64,000 nucleotides of DNA from Dendrophyllia cribrosa (GCA_024195265.1 JAJLRJ010000006.1:22594523-22658522); one strand, 5' to 3'; shown: positions 37,001 through 46,748, counted from the first letter of the stretch. The notes: generated from the sequence alone by a model not told the origin. Numbers and translations: made by a program.

Positions 37001-40000
37001 ATTTGCATACGGCCACGCGAGTGAAGTTAGAACTATAATAAAATTCAAGTCTTGTTTTGTTTACATAAAATCGCTTTTCAACCTATGTAATGAATGAACA
37101 AACACATAAAAATGGACAACACAATCTTCTTTCAAAAAATTTTATTCAAATCTCCATTAGTTTATGTTGAAAAGCAAAACGCAAAACGCGCATCGAGGCC
37201 GAGCCGTGTCTTCGATGAAATTCAAGAAATTAATACAACTGAATTTAAGCTACACGTTTAAAAACAATTCTCCAAAACTAACGAGAACACATTAACAAAA
37301 AGTCAATCACAGATTGATATCAAGATAAATTCCCATCGAAAAATGTAATTTGTTTTACCTTTAAGTCCCTCCGGCGACTACTGTGCTTGGAAATTCTTTA
37401 AATCTCCGCTTTGGTGCTGAAATCCGTAAAACGAACCCATCTCTCGCATTGCTAAAAACGTATATAGTTCCTCGAAGCAAGATTTTATCCCTGAAAGCTC
37501 TTCTTTTTCCACTAAAGCGGCTTCTGAGTATCCCTTAATTAGCATCCCTGTCTTGAGTAGCAAACCACGAAAAAATGCAGGAAAATAACGACTTTAATTT
37601 AAACCGTTTTCTCCGCTCAGTAAACACAGCAAAACATCAAAGTGTTTTCCCAGCTGACGTGACATTCGGCCGTGTAACCGCGCGAAAAAAAAGCCTCGCT
37701 TTGGTTTCAACATGACGCCGTACGCGCATGTTTTGCGACGTCATACGCGCCCGCGAGCTAGTCCTCCGCTAAGATCCCGGATGTTGTGACACACATGTTT
37801 TTGTTCCAGACAGCGCCCGCGAAACATTCCGCTAGCCATGACCATGAAAAATTACGGCATGGGTTCTATAGGCTGATTTTCACTAGCGCATAAGCATAAG
37901 CACAAGCCAACATACGCAGACTCAGTAACATGTTGATCATTAGTTCCAATTGTTTGAACAAAACAGAACAATAGGCACTAATGATCAACACGTTACTGAG
38001 TCTGCGTATGTTGGCTTGTGCTTATGCTTATGCGCTAGTGAAAACCAGCCTTATGCACCAGTCAATGTAAACCCCCGCATCCCCCGGGCCGGGACATAGC
38101 GGGGCATTTGCCTGGCGCTCACTGCAAAAGTTGTTAAATGCCCCGCACCCGGAGGCCATTTTTTGGCTCTAATCGGCGTTAATGACCCCGCTCAAATGCC
38201 CTGCTCCTTTTGGGCAAATAATTATTTAATTTTAGACATTAGCATTATAATGCAAAAAAAAAAAAAAAATGACAGCGAAAGCGGTAGAAAACACAGCTTA
38301 ATGTAAATGCTTCATTTGCGACGTTTAGAAGGCTTTTAATTCAGTCACCTCGAAATCTCCATATACCCGCCACAAATACAAGAAGCATCATTTTTTGAGC
38401 TTAACTATAAAATAGCTAAAACACTCAAGAGGGAGTCGCGTAGCTTAACACTCTTTATTACACCAACACTGGCATCCGGATAAAACAGCAGCCATTACTA
38501 AACGAAATATACGAAGAACCACCCCTAATATCATACAAAAGGGAACGTTCTCTAAAAGATATACTCGTACGAGCTGACCTTCTTAAACTAAAGGCTAAAA
38601 CACGCGCGTGGGAGTTGCGTACGCATGTCACTCTTATTCACGGCCGCCATCTTGCTGGATTTACGATTCTAGTCTCAGTCCGCCTCGGTGGAAAATGCCC
38701 CGGTCCATGCCCCGGCTGATTTTGGATGCCAATGCAAAAGTCGTCAAAGCCCCCGATACCCGCGGCCCTTTCTCCTGTCAAATCGTGGAAAATTCCCCGC
38801 ATATGCCCCGCCATGTCCCGGCCCGGGGGGTGCGGGGGTTTACATTGACTGGTGCATTATGAGTATGGGGCTGCGCAGCCGGGCCTTCGGCCCGCCAAGT
38901 GCTCGGTTGTGCGTAAAGAATACCGTTCAGAAGGACGTCGGACACCTTATTAAGACTTATACTAGTAGTAATTGGAAATTAGGGGAGTGCGTTCGACAGG
39001 GTGGGGTGATGGTACAGGGAGTGAGGAAGTGGGGGTGGAGGTGAGGGCCAGTAGGCGGTGGTGGTGGTTGGGGGGGGGGGGGGGGGGGTGGGTTAAGGAG
39101 TGGAAGTTATTATATCGTCATATTCTCGGGATATTTTCAGTTTAGAACCATACAATCCAAGTCTTGTTTTGTTTACATCAAATCGCTTTTCAACCTATGA
39201 AATTAATGAACAAACACATACAAATGGACAACAAAATCTTCTTTAATTTGAAAAAAATTATTCAAAAAAATAAATAACCTGATTTGCCAAAAGCAGTTAT
39301 TGTAAAATTTGACGTCTACAGAAGTCCATCTCTCAGTCACAGTCTTCAAGGAAGAAACAGCGTGACATTTGCGTTACTTTTTGTTGACATTTACATACAT
39401 GCAAATATACCAAGCGAATAACATTAAATATTTGACAAACATGAAACTAAACAAAATCATAAATAAATCGAATGTTATTTAGTAAAATAGCAATGATAAG
39501 ATAAGCAAACAAAGGAACACCGTGATGCAGCCGTCTATATTTTTAATACCTGAAAACAGCAACAACAGCGAGCAAAAATATGCGGGCATAAGTTACGGGG
39601 AAGAATTGTTGGATCCAAACAGAAAAAAAAATCGCAGCCAACCATTATTTCACTTGCCGTATGACAGAGACTGATGAATTGTGTAGAGATCGACGCGGAT
39701 CGACAGCGTTCGTAAACAGACCCTGAAATGTCCGTGGTTGATTTTGCCGTCAAACCTCTGCCAGGCTTCATTTCACTTGCTATGTGATAAAAATCGGTCA
39801 ATTCTCAACTTTTTTACGGCCGTTGAAAAGCGTAAAGTTGCTTTTATGCGCCGCAGATTAATAAGCGAAGCGAAAGCGTCCTTCTCCGATCGGCAGCAAG
39901 TTCTATGACAGCGAGGCCAAAGTAGATACCAGTTCCCGCCCGTGAATTTGCCCCTGAAAAACACAAAAGAATCTTCGGGGGGGCTAATCGGATGTCCAAC

Positions 40001-43000
40001 CATGAGAAAAAATCTCGATTTTTTTCCGCTAGGAAATTGCACAGGATACCCAACACATGATACAGGACATTCAACACGAAATTAGGATCGCGTTCGCAGA
40101 CGAACGCAATAACGTAATGTCGACACTTAGAATTTTATTTTCAATAAATTTTTAAGTGTAAAAAAGAAAATCTAAAATCCCCCACTGAGGATTGAACCTG
40201 TGATCTCAGCTAGGCTTAGGCTTAGATAGCCTACCGTACCACTATACCACTGTACCACCTAGCTTCTCGGGTTGTTAAGGCCTAAATTTAACTATATAAA
40301 CTGCTACCCATAACATCAACTGAAAGCTAACCAGTTACTCCGTTATATAAGTTTCAATAAGGTGTCCGACGTCCTTCTGAACGGTATTCTTTAGGCTTAA
40401 CCCACGTGCTCCGCTACAATCGACTCCCGATAACTCGAACCTTCAAGGGAAATAGAAAAAGGTTCGAGTTACCGGGAGTTGAGAACAAATGACCGGAAAT
40501 AAGGAAAAAACGGTGTTTTACTGTGTATTGATGTTTATACAGTGTACCTTTTAATTAATTTTTTTTACTGCATAGAATGGCACATTTTGAAGAAGGAGTT
40601 AAGCGGCAAAGCTTGATGAAGATACTAAACAGGCGAAATCTGAACTGGACTGACACATTTTTTCTAATGCAGAAAACAAGACAGAATACACGGCTGCTTC
40701 AAAATAAATTTAATGTTTTGGACTACAGTACTGTATTCATGACTTGTCACGTCTTGACAAACGTGGTTCGAGTTATCGAGGGTAGAATTATATACTAGAA
40801 AATAACCTAAAGGGAAACGAAAATTGCTTCGAGTTAGCGGGAGATTCGAGTTACCGAGGGTAAAATTACAGTAAATGTATGACGGAAATCCAGGGGAAAT
40901 CGATTTTGGTTCGAGTTAGCGCGAAGTTCGAGTTAGCGAGGGTTCGAGTTATCGGGAGTCGACTGTATAATCAAAATTTAGCACTCTCACAAGATTCTTA
41001 TTGCACCACGTGTTCTTGTCATAGCGTCCATTCCTCTTGGACGCTAGCTAGATAATCTGTAATGGCTAAAACAACTCACACGATTTTATAATTCTAATTT
41101 TCTCCTCTACAATGAGCTATTCACTGGGAGGTCTGCTTTCTGTCTATCTACAGATTTCAACAACCTATTTGGCCCAAATTTGTCTCGCATAGTCGCTTGT
41201 GCTGGTACAGTTGAACCTCTCTAATACGGACACCGAAGGGACAGAGCAAAGTGTCCGTATTAGAGAGGTGTCCGTATTATAGAGGTCACCACGATGACGT
41301 CACTTTTAAGACTCCACTGACAGTTTTTATTCAGTAACTAAAAACAGGCCCACATTCGTCTTTTAACTGCATCTAAATTGATTAATATACAGCATTGAGA
41401 CACTGTCTAGCAGTAATGTACTACATTATAAAATTCTCAGCTACATATAAGGTATACGAATCACTGTTTTAAAACGAAACGAACTACAACGCAATGCTGC
41501 ATGTGAAAAAGTAATATAAAGTACAATTCTGAAAACGTCTTTCAATATATGTTTGTAACCACAAATTACTTACTCAAACTATCATCACCTGATCACCGGA
41601 GTGTCCGTAAAAAAGAGGTTAAGTTTATATGAATTTGTTCTCTGGGGCCGAGATTTAGTGTCCGTTGTTCGTATTAGAGAGGGTCCGTATTATGGAGGTC
41701 TTTTTTAAAGAAAATATGTGAGAATTTTGTCGGGACATAGGAAACTGTCCGTAATAGAGAGGTGTCCGTAAGGAGAGGTTCGACTGTAGTACATTTTTAG
41801 ATCAAGGATAACAAAAATGGAAATTTCTTGTAGTATCGTTACGAGATCTTGTTTAAGTGCATCTAACCCCAAAATTGATTTTTCGCTTAATCAACTCTAT
41901 GTACGTTGAAAAGTTGAATAGTTAAATATTTCTTGTTTTTAACGTTGCGTTAGTGAATTATATAGGTTTGAATTTACAAAATGTTAGTAATGTTTATTAT
42001 ACAACTTAAGTTATATTTTTTTTACAAATCAATTGACTATTAACAGTTTTTATAAAGTTTTTCTTAAATTGATTATCCTTAAGCTGTGAACTGCGTATTG
42101 TAAATTGAAGTAGAAATAATGGTAAAGTCTTGATTTGACGTAATCTAATTAGCATTTTGCAAATTGAAATCTCTATAACTCACTAACGCGACGTTAAAAA
42201 CAAGAAATATTTCACTTTTCGACTTTTCAACGTTCACTGAGTTGATCAAAAGAAAAAAAATTGGGGGGTAGGTGCACTTTAAGCATCATTGTTTGCTTCA
42301 ACTGAATAATATGGAACTTGGTAATCTCGTCAGGCCCATGTCTTCTCACTTTTTTGGAAAATAGAATCATTTATTGCATCTCTTCTCTCATTTGATCTGA
42401 TCTTCTCACTCTAGGAGAGCAGGATGTTTTATTGCAGCTCTGATCACATTACATTTGCTGTGCGTGTTAACGACAGATTTCTTGTTTTGTTTCCAGAAAT
42501 AGAGCTTCATTGTACAAATGTTCAAATGCGGCTAATTTCTAAAGAAACTTTGGTGCTGTGTCGTTCGCTGGGATAGGAAACACTTAACTGTGGTATTAGC
42601 CGAGTTAATAAAGTAAATTGCCACCGTAAAAAGTCAGATTCAAACGCTGACTTTTCGAGCGTTCAACCCTTCGTCAAATCCGTTGAAAACGTTGACTGGG
42701 GCATAAGTTAACTGATGATGGCTCTGATGGCTTTTCCCACCTGATCATGGCTTCGTGTTTATTCCCTTAGTTTCTATATTGCTTCTAAGGTGCAAAAAAC
42801 GTTTAACATGAGGCTTAACGTTTGTTTCTAATTAGGTTCGCTACAACGACTTGGATTATTACGGGCGCCTGACAGATCTTAATGGTCCCGCTATGACGCA
42901 TGCTATGTTTGCTATTGGCTGGCTGGAAGTCGGTGAAGAGAATAAAGCAGAACTTGCCTTCAAGAAGAACTATGCTAACATACAAGGCCCTTTTAAGGTA

Positions 43001-46000
43001 GAAAATTATTTTTCTTTTAGACTGGGCTTCGATAGCTGAAGCTAAGGCCGTTCACATGCTACCGTTTTCAGTCAAAATCGAGGTTTTTGTTTGAAAAAGA
43101 AGTCATAATAATGTTAATTTGTGAGCCGAAATGTATACGGAAACTTTAAGAGAGCGAGATATTTGTAGATAGAGAATTTGAAAGACGTTTTCATTGGCAG
43201 AGAGGTTAATGAAGGCGTGCAGCTTAAACAATTTTAAATCGCCCAGTCCTTGTTCGGAAACAGCTCATTTTAATCCGTCATTTTCACCGTCCATGGAAAG
43301 TGAGCAGAAATAAACATTACGTACAAGGTTCAGAATTTTTGCTAGTGAAACAATGTTAAATTTTAACTATTTTAAATTTTTCTACAAATGTAAGTCACTT
43401 TATAATTTGATTATAAAATATACAGTCAGTTTTCTAGTTAAGTTGTGGCAAAAACGTCCATGTCAATGTCCTCCCCAGAGCCCGTGCGCGTGCGGAAAAA
43501 ATTTTGTCGGGGGGTGGTGGGTTGAAGGTAATTTGCCTGAATGAATCATGTTTATTCGTCATAACTTTTAGTTGAGCATCGGCGTTTAAAATGTGGCGAA
43601 AATCTCCAGTAAATAGAGATCAACATTTCAAAAACATCAAGCTACATGAAATTTACTCATTTGAGGTTAAAAAGAAGTATGATGAACGATTACTTCGACG
43701 CTCAAAAATGGCAGTGATTCTTTGCATGTCATTATGCATTGTCTCGTTGGCGTGCGCTCTTTCAATGTTAATATAATGGCGATGCTACTAAGCCGGTCTT
43801 GCCCCATTAGAAATGTCTTGATACGGCGGAGGGCGCCAAATAACCTTTCAGCAGAGCACGAGCGGTCAGCGGTCTGTATTATCATTCCCAGTCCCTTAGC
43901 GGACCACAACGCAAATTTGTTATTCCAAACCTACTCACGCGGTTAGCATCTTATGGAGCTATCACATTAATGATATGATCGATGTAGTATAGAGCTCGGT
44001 TAGAAAGTTAAGTGAGTTCCGGGATAAAAACAAATAAATTAAGACATTGAATCACAAAATAATTCAGTAGTTTTACTGTGTCTGTGGCGCCCGAATGGTT
44101 GACCTCTTCGAAGGCATAAGTAATATATGAGCTCATAGTGATGCGCACAGTGACGCGATGTGGCGATAAAACACCTAACTGCGCGCGTAAATAAGTAATA
44201 TTATCATATGACCCGTACGGCCCTGTGAGACTTTTCTTTGCAAAACCATTGATGAAAGTCCTGTACGAGGGCCGTACGCATTAGCGCGAGCGGGGCCGAA
44301 AAAAGCCGTACGGCCCTACTACAAAAGCGTGCGGTCTCGCGTATTAAAGTTTGAAACAATTTTGTCTCCAAATTGGTCATATGATAAAATACTCATTGAG
44401 TTAGGTCGGGCCGGATGGAAAAATTTTTTGACTATTGGTCATGGCGCACGGACCTCAAAACGCTTGGTCTGTACGCCATGACCTCGAGCCAACAATAAAA
44501 CACATAACTGCGCGTGTAAATAACGTAACAATAAAACACCTAATCAAAACTATAACAAAATTTACGAATCTGATAGGTTATCAGCAGGCCCGATTAGAGC
44601 ATTAATAGGACAGTTTACGCGTCATGCTTGTAATTGGACGATGTAATTGGACAGTACGCGACATTTGCGCGCGTTATTCTTTTCCCCTGCGTGCATCTCG
44701 GTCAAAAGCACACTCAATTGTATGTTTCCAATCACCAAACGTGTAACCATTTAACGTTTTATCCTCAAATGTTGTTATAGTTATGATTAATTGGTAACAG
44801 GACTTCGTGTCGTCCAATTCTGTCTGTTATCATATTCGTGATTAAACAAATCGCACTCCCGCTTCGCGGTCGTCCGATATTGTTAATCACTGGTATGATT
44901 ACAGACCGAATTGGACTCCACTTAGTCCTATTACCATTATTAACTGCGCGCGTAAATAACGTAACAATCAAACTCCTAACTGTGCGCGTAAATAACGTAA
45001 CAATCAAACTCCTAACTGTTTGCGTAAATAACGTAACAATAAAACTCCTAACTGTGCGCGTAAATAACGTAACAATCAAATACCTAACTGCGAACGTAAA
45101 CAACTTCATAATTTAACACCTAACTACATTCGTCCGGTCAACTTCATAGGTTTGGTCTGAAAGGCGATGGGGCAGGGGTGCCGTGAATTTCATCACTGGA
45201 GCTGGAGGCTTCCTTCAGGCTGTTGTCTATGGATATGGTGGCTTCCGTATAAAGGAGGATGGTCTATACTTCAATTCCACTCTCCCACCCAGGGCAAACA
45301 AGCTTACCCTTACTGTGCACTATTTGGGTAACGCCCTCGACTTCCAAGTGGGAAGCAGTGGCGTGACCTTTACTATAGTCACCAGTGGGCCCATATCTCC
45401 AGACCTGGAGGTATTCACAGATGAAGGGGTGTACCGGCTGAAACGAGGCAAGCCTGTTACCATGGAAACAAAGAATGGAGTGGTGCGGAAGCGCGTAAGT
45501 TGGGTCAAGTGTAAAGTGTCATAAAACACTATAGGACGTCATGATAATTTACAAAACTGCCAGGTGTTATTTATGATATACACAGGAAAGTTATAATGCT
45601 ATCGAGCATCCTGTAAATGGATTAGGTTGTCTGCACAACTAAAATTGTCCACTCGTGATAGTGGGAAAATGGAAGCGCGGCACCTGAGTTTGAAGCCACT
45701 GAGGAAAGTGAGATGAGGGCTTCCGCTCACGAACAGACTTCCAGTGAAAGAGAGTGCGATTGAGAACCAACCTATAACCCGTTTTTAACTGGCTCAGGAG
45801 CCAATTACTTGAAGGAAAGTCTGCCAGATGTCCTCTGCTTTTCCATCCAAACGTGGGTTCGATCAGAGTGGTAGTAATTCGTGGACAGTCCTAGACTCGC
45901 ACGGATTGTATTACAAATATATATGTAGACAAAAAAAATTGAAGTTTATTTAACTGTTTGAACGTTATTTATTTTTGTATCTTAACAGATCGGACTAAAA

Positions 46001-46003
46001 TGA
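21842..46003 (+). CDS. GH65 glucosidase, PGGHG/ATHL1-like, copy 2 (secreted)
   Basis: Tandem paralogue of the gene at 9692. Exons: 21842-22459, 23506-23705, 26918-27255, 33484-34001, 42836-42997, 45150-45494 and a 15-base last exon 45989-46003 (codes IGLK then TGA); 731 aa. The first five introns share position and phase with copy 1. Signal peptide at residues 1-25 (MLAVFLLSVVSLVSLV core, likely cut after VHS). Predicted catalytic carboxylates are kept: FWDQDIW (D344), PPDEY (E472), VWSER (E616). The start is the ATG at 21842; the open frame reaches slightly further upstream but without ATG. If the last intron were not spliced, the protein would end nine codons later (VSWVKCKVS after the last exon-6 residue), so the micro-exon is inferred from the good GTAAGT donor and TTAACAG acceptor. 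No hydrophobic tail, unlike copy 1. The gene is over three times longer than copy 1 owing to transposons in introns 2-5. Same function inferred. Confidence 0.92.
22460..23505. other. GH65 copy 2, intron 1
   Basis: Holds a GC-rich repeat-like stretch at about 22690-22800 (includes gagcgcgggctcgtttcccg) and a MITE-like inverted repeat at 22897-23294 that carries poly-C and poly-G runs near its ends. Confidence 0.65.
22897..23294. mobile_element. MITE with C/G homopolymer subterminal tracts
   Basis: Left atgcatcggtcattttcagc and right gaaatgactgatgtat are inverted relatives. Just inside, the left side has ctcccctcccc then C18 (22933-22950), and the right side has about G21 (23240-23260) then agggatgggcac, so the homopolymers are themselves an inverted pair. 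Confidence 0.6.
24634..25230 (+). pseudogene. Harbinger-type transposase remnant
   Basis: The frame encodes ERIGHDIKMR, then PNALCVYYRVLMTFIWLR, an in-frame TAG at 25087-25089, then continues in the same frame with VDSIFGVSASTVCESLYTI before a second stop near 25195. The pattern, a helical RVLMTFIWLR-like segment followed by a FGVSxSTV helix-turn-helix motif, is what I expect of the N-terminal half of PIF/Harbinger transposases (relatives of HARBI1). The DDE catalytic half is missing; sequence after 25206 is unrelated repeat. Dead copy. Confidence 0.6.
25220..25700 (+). repeat. Same-orientation copies of a CGGGACGAT..ATGAGAAC motif
   Basis: A motif cgggacgatnatatgagaac recurs in one orientation near 25236, 25357, 25583 and 25674, with many CGACC/GGACGAT pieces in both strands between. 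It lies inside the Harbinger-like element and replaces the missing part of the transposase. Looks like transposon-end sequence, but ends are not inverted as expected. Confidence 0.55.
28422..29191. mobile_element. MITE, TTA target duplication
   Basis: Left end gggaaggtacgttttttctt and right end aagaaaaaacgtaccttccc are near-perfect inverted repeats of about 39 bases. TTA flanks both sides (28419-28421, 29192-29194), as for PIF/Harbinger insertions. The host sequence around it (gtgattt(g)cgtgagttgcgctttgacattt-like) is present on both sides, at about 28370 and 29198, so a local tandem repeat also exists. Confidence 0.85.
29811..29995. repeat. Foldback element, ATAGACC termini
   Basis: Arms of about 75 bases: atagaccactttcataatgg onward, mirrored by the right arm ending cattatgaaagtggtctat. 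The first 18 bases resemble the ends of the larger element at 34194-36400, suggesting a shared transposase source. Confidence 0.85.
30841..30910 (+). repeat. Poly-C tract, 70 bases
   Basis: Seventy uninterrupted C. It follows gtcgggagtact, which resembles the edge of the ggggtactcc repeat family at 49880 and 52105. Real length is uncertain because homopolymers are hard to sequence. Confidence 0.9.
31823..32729. mobile_element. Pogo/Tigger-like MITE in intron 3
   Basis: CAGTCGAACCTCC at the left and GGAGGTTCGACTG at the right, each bordered by TA (31821-31822 and 32730-32731). Subterminal repeats of cgtaagcgaccacct recur many times in both orientations. TIR and TA duplication fit pogo/Tigger elements of the Tc1/mariner group. 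No transposase inside. Confidence 0.8.
34307..34432 (+). CDS. Small reading frame inside the 2.2-kb element
   Basis: ATG in a favourable context (acaaacATGG) opens a 41-codon frame starting MAATSDTKIPEFEIENESK and rich in lysine, ending TAA at 34430-34432. It starts just inside the left inverted end, where an element gene would begin. The composition loosely recalls the N-terminus of coral tyrosine-recombinase or ZMYM-like proteins (a run of N, K and T), but I cannot assign it. It may be a truncated first exon of a lost transposon gene, or chance. Confidence 0.25.
   Translation: MAATSDTKIPEFEIENESKNLKFKTKPRTTMNIKKEEKKKE
34623..35288. mobile_element. Nested MITE with TTTAAGGACGTTCGCGC ends
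   Basis: tttaaggacgttcgcgc at the left and gcgcgaacgtccttaaa at the right are perfect inverted ends. The element sits wholly inside the 34194-36400 element and is therefore younger. It contains two gtcggtgacccc repeats (34793 and 35174). No coding capacity. Confidence 0.85.
37046..37133 (+). repeat. Direct duplicate of 39158-39244
   Basis: About 88 bases (caagtcttgttttgtttaca onward) recur in the same orientation at 39158-39244 with few differences. The second copy lies inside the element at 38914-40393. Suggests a dispersed repeat or local duplication. Confidence 0.75.
37870..38050. repeat. Foldback element, about 75-base arms
   Basis: aggctgattttcactagcgc onward to ttgatcattag is mirrored on the right, ending gcgctagtgaaaaccagcc, with a loop of about 30 bases. 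A related diverged end appears near 54380 (ctggttttcactagcgatgc). It abuts the MITE at 38054. Confidence 0.88.
38054..38856. mobile_element. GC-rich MITE with TTA target duplication
   Basis: Ends tgcaccagtcaatgtaaacc and ggtttacattgactggtgca (as read inward), continuing through CCCGGGCCGGGACAT, make inverted repeats of about 45 bases. TTA lies immediately outside each end (38051-38053 and 38857-38859). Frames across its right half are not credible genes. Confidence 0.85.
38914..40393. mobile_element. 1.5-kb element with 48-base inverted ends
   Basis: taaagaataccgttcagaag onward through accttatt..acttata (38914-38961) is reverse-complemented at 40346-40393 with about three mismatches. Inside are a G-rich run near 39070, a tRNA-like SINE piece (about 40180-40262) and the duplicate block 39158-39244. 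No transposase frame recognised; superfamily unknown. Confidence 0.75.
40180..40262 (-). repeat. tRNA-like SINE or tRNA pseudogene
   Basis: On the minus strand an A-box-like ggtggtacagtggtata and, about 50 bases on, a B box ggttcaatcc within gatcacaggttcaatcctc are correctly ordered for RNA polymerase III. The body does not fold into a clean cloverleaf and there is an extra internal repeat (gcctaa), so a SINE head or decayed tRNA is likelier than a working gene. Confidence 0.45.
40417..40965. mobile_element. Pogo/Tigger-like MITE
   Basis: CAATCGACTCCCGATAACTC at the left and GAGTTATCGGGAGTCGACTG at the right, bordered by TA on both sides. Subterminal ggttcgagtta blocks repeat in both orientations. 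Related in end sequence to 31823-32729 and 41208-41786. Confidence 0.8.
41208..41786. mobile_element. Pogo/Tigger-like MITE
   Basis: CAGTTGAACCTCTCTAATAC at the left, ending AGAGGTTCGACTG at the right, with TA on both sides (41206-41207, 41787-41788). Repeated gtgtccgtattagagaggt blocks. This end sequence is what I know from pogo/Tigger elements. Confidence 0.82.
42525..42690 (+). repeat. Dispersed SINE-like repeat, copy 2
   Basis: Matches about 4006-4120 in block order and extends with aaacgctgacttttcgagcg and ttcaacccttcgtc. Lies 150 bases before exon 5 of GH65 copy 2. Confidence 0.5.
43667..43909 (-). pseudogene. hAT-type transposase C-terminal remnant
   Basis: The minus-strand frame includes CSAERLFGALRRIKTFLMGQ followed by DRLSSIAI. 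This recalls the conserved C-terminal hATC dimerisation block (ERSFSALRRIKTYLR..M.QERL.. type) of hAT transposases and related ZMYM-like proteins. A few residues are lost before MGQDRL and the rest of the protein is absent, so it is a dead fragment. It lies antisense inside an intron. Confidence 0.6.
44940..45125 (+). repeat. 36-bp minisatellite beside a splice acceptor
   Basis: Five units of taactg(c/t)gcgcgtaaataa cgtaacaatcaaactcc type, period exactly 36, the last one degenerate. Earlier single relatives stand near 44176 and 44505. The array ends about 25 bases before the AG acceptor of exon 6 (45148-45149). A 12-residue repeat in either strand frame is a by-product of the 36-base period. 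Confidence 0.9.
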
Positions 46004-46200
46004 TTTCAACCGTGCGTCTATGTGGGATGATGGGATCTGGGACACAGAGTGGACTCCAGACCCCTAAGGCGCGATTTGTTTCCTTGTTATTTGATTAAAA
46101 CTTGTAATCGTGGATTGTGACTGTTTGACTCAAACAAACGGGGAGATGGGTTAAATAGTTGTAAGTTTTCGGGCTCTCTGATTAAACGCGAAGTGGTGTA

Positions 46201-46206
46201 AATAAA
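46201..46206 (+). promoter_or_regulatory. Poly(A) signal of GH65 copy 2
   Basis: AATAAA, about 200 bases after the TGA that ends the 15-base last exon. This supports the 3' end model with the micro-exon. Confidence 0.55.
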
Positions 46207-46590
46207 AAAAGAAGTATCTTAACTTTTAAGGAAGTTTTAAATTCCACCGCAGTCACAGTACGGTAAGCCGTTTTTTAAATTGCCGCTCTCAAATAGCTCT
46301 TAAATTGCACTTTTAAAAGAGTTCCTAAAATCGCCTCCTCCTAATTACTCATGCCACGGGAGTACCGACGGGGTACCGACGGGGCACCGACAGGGTACTC
46401 ACGCTGACTTTAATTAGACGTTTATAAATTAAGATTTAAACAATATCCACCAAACTTTGCGACGTTTCCTGAAACGTTTCTGAGACTTACCTCAGATTAC
46501 TGTTTCAAGGTTCATTTTCATAGAGTTGGTGAGGATATAATTTATCACAAGTATCCACTAGTTGAAATAACTCCTCTAAAACTGCATATG

Positions 46591-46748
46591 TTAACACAAT
46601 AAAGGAAAAAACTAGTTTGATTCAATTACACCTATATTTCAACCACTTAAAGTGGTCTTCAGGTCTTGTCACCCTGATGAAGACCACTTTAAGTGGTTGA
46701 AATATAGGTGTAATTGAATCAAACTAGTTTTTTCCTTTATTGTGTTAA
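46591..46748. repeat. Near-perfect foldback, about 65-base arms
   Basis: ttaacacaataaaggaaaaa onward, through ctatatttcaaccacttaaa, is mirrored exactly by the right arm ending tttattgtgttaa; loop of about 25 bases. Perfect arms mean recent origin or concerted repair. Confidence 0.9.

Larger units (their letters stand above)
34002..42835. other. GH65 copy 2, intron 4 (8.8 kb)
   Basis: Mostly mobile DNA: element 34194-36400 with nested MITE 34623-35288, foldback 37870-38050, MITE 38054-38856, element 38914-40393, pogo-like MITEs 40417-40965 and 41208-41786, and a SINE-like repeat near 42525-42690. Between about 36420 and 37040, and from 41800 to 42500, I see nothing recognisable. Confidence 0.7.
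42998..45149. other. GH65 copy 2, intron 5
   Basis: Contains a hAT-type transposase remnant on the minus strand (43667-43909), an inverted pair atcatatgac/gtcatatgat around 44203-44387 with inner gtacggccct repeats, and a 36-bp minisatellite that runs almost to the acceptor site of exon 6. Confidence 0.7.

Noticed and set aside
38608..39044. Overlapping frames of 84 and 118 codons
   Set aside because: Cover the GC-rich right end of the MITE at 38054-38856 and its flank; composition-driven.
44765..45116. Twelve-residue protein repeat on either strand
   Set aside because: A period of 36 bases always yields a 12-residue repeat in open frames; this is an intronic minisatellite.
44933..45125. 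CRISPR-like array
   Set aside because: Units are contiguous with no unique spacers and the genome is eukaryotic.
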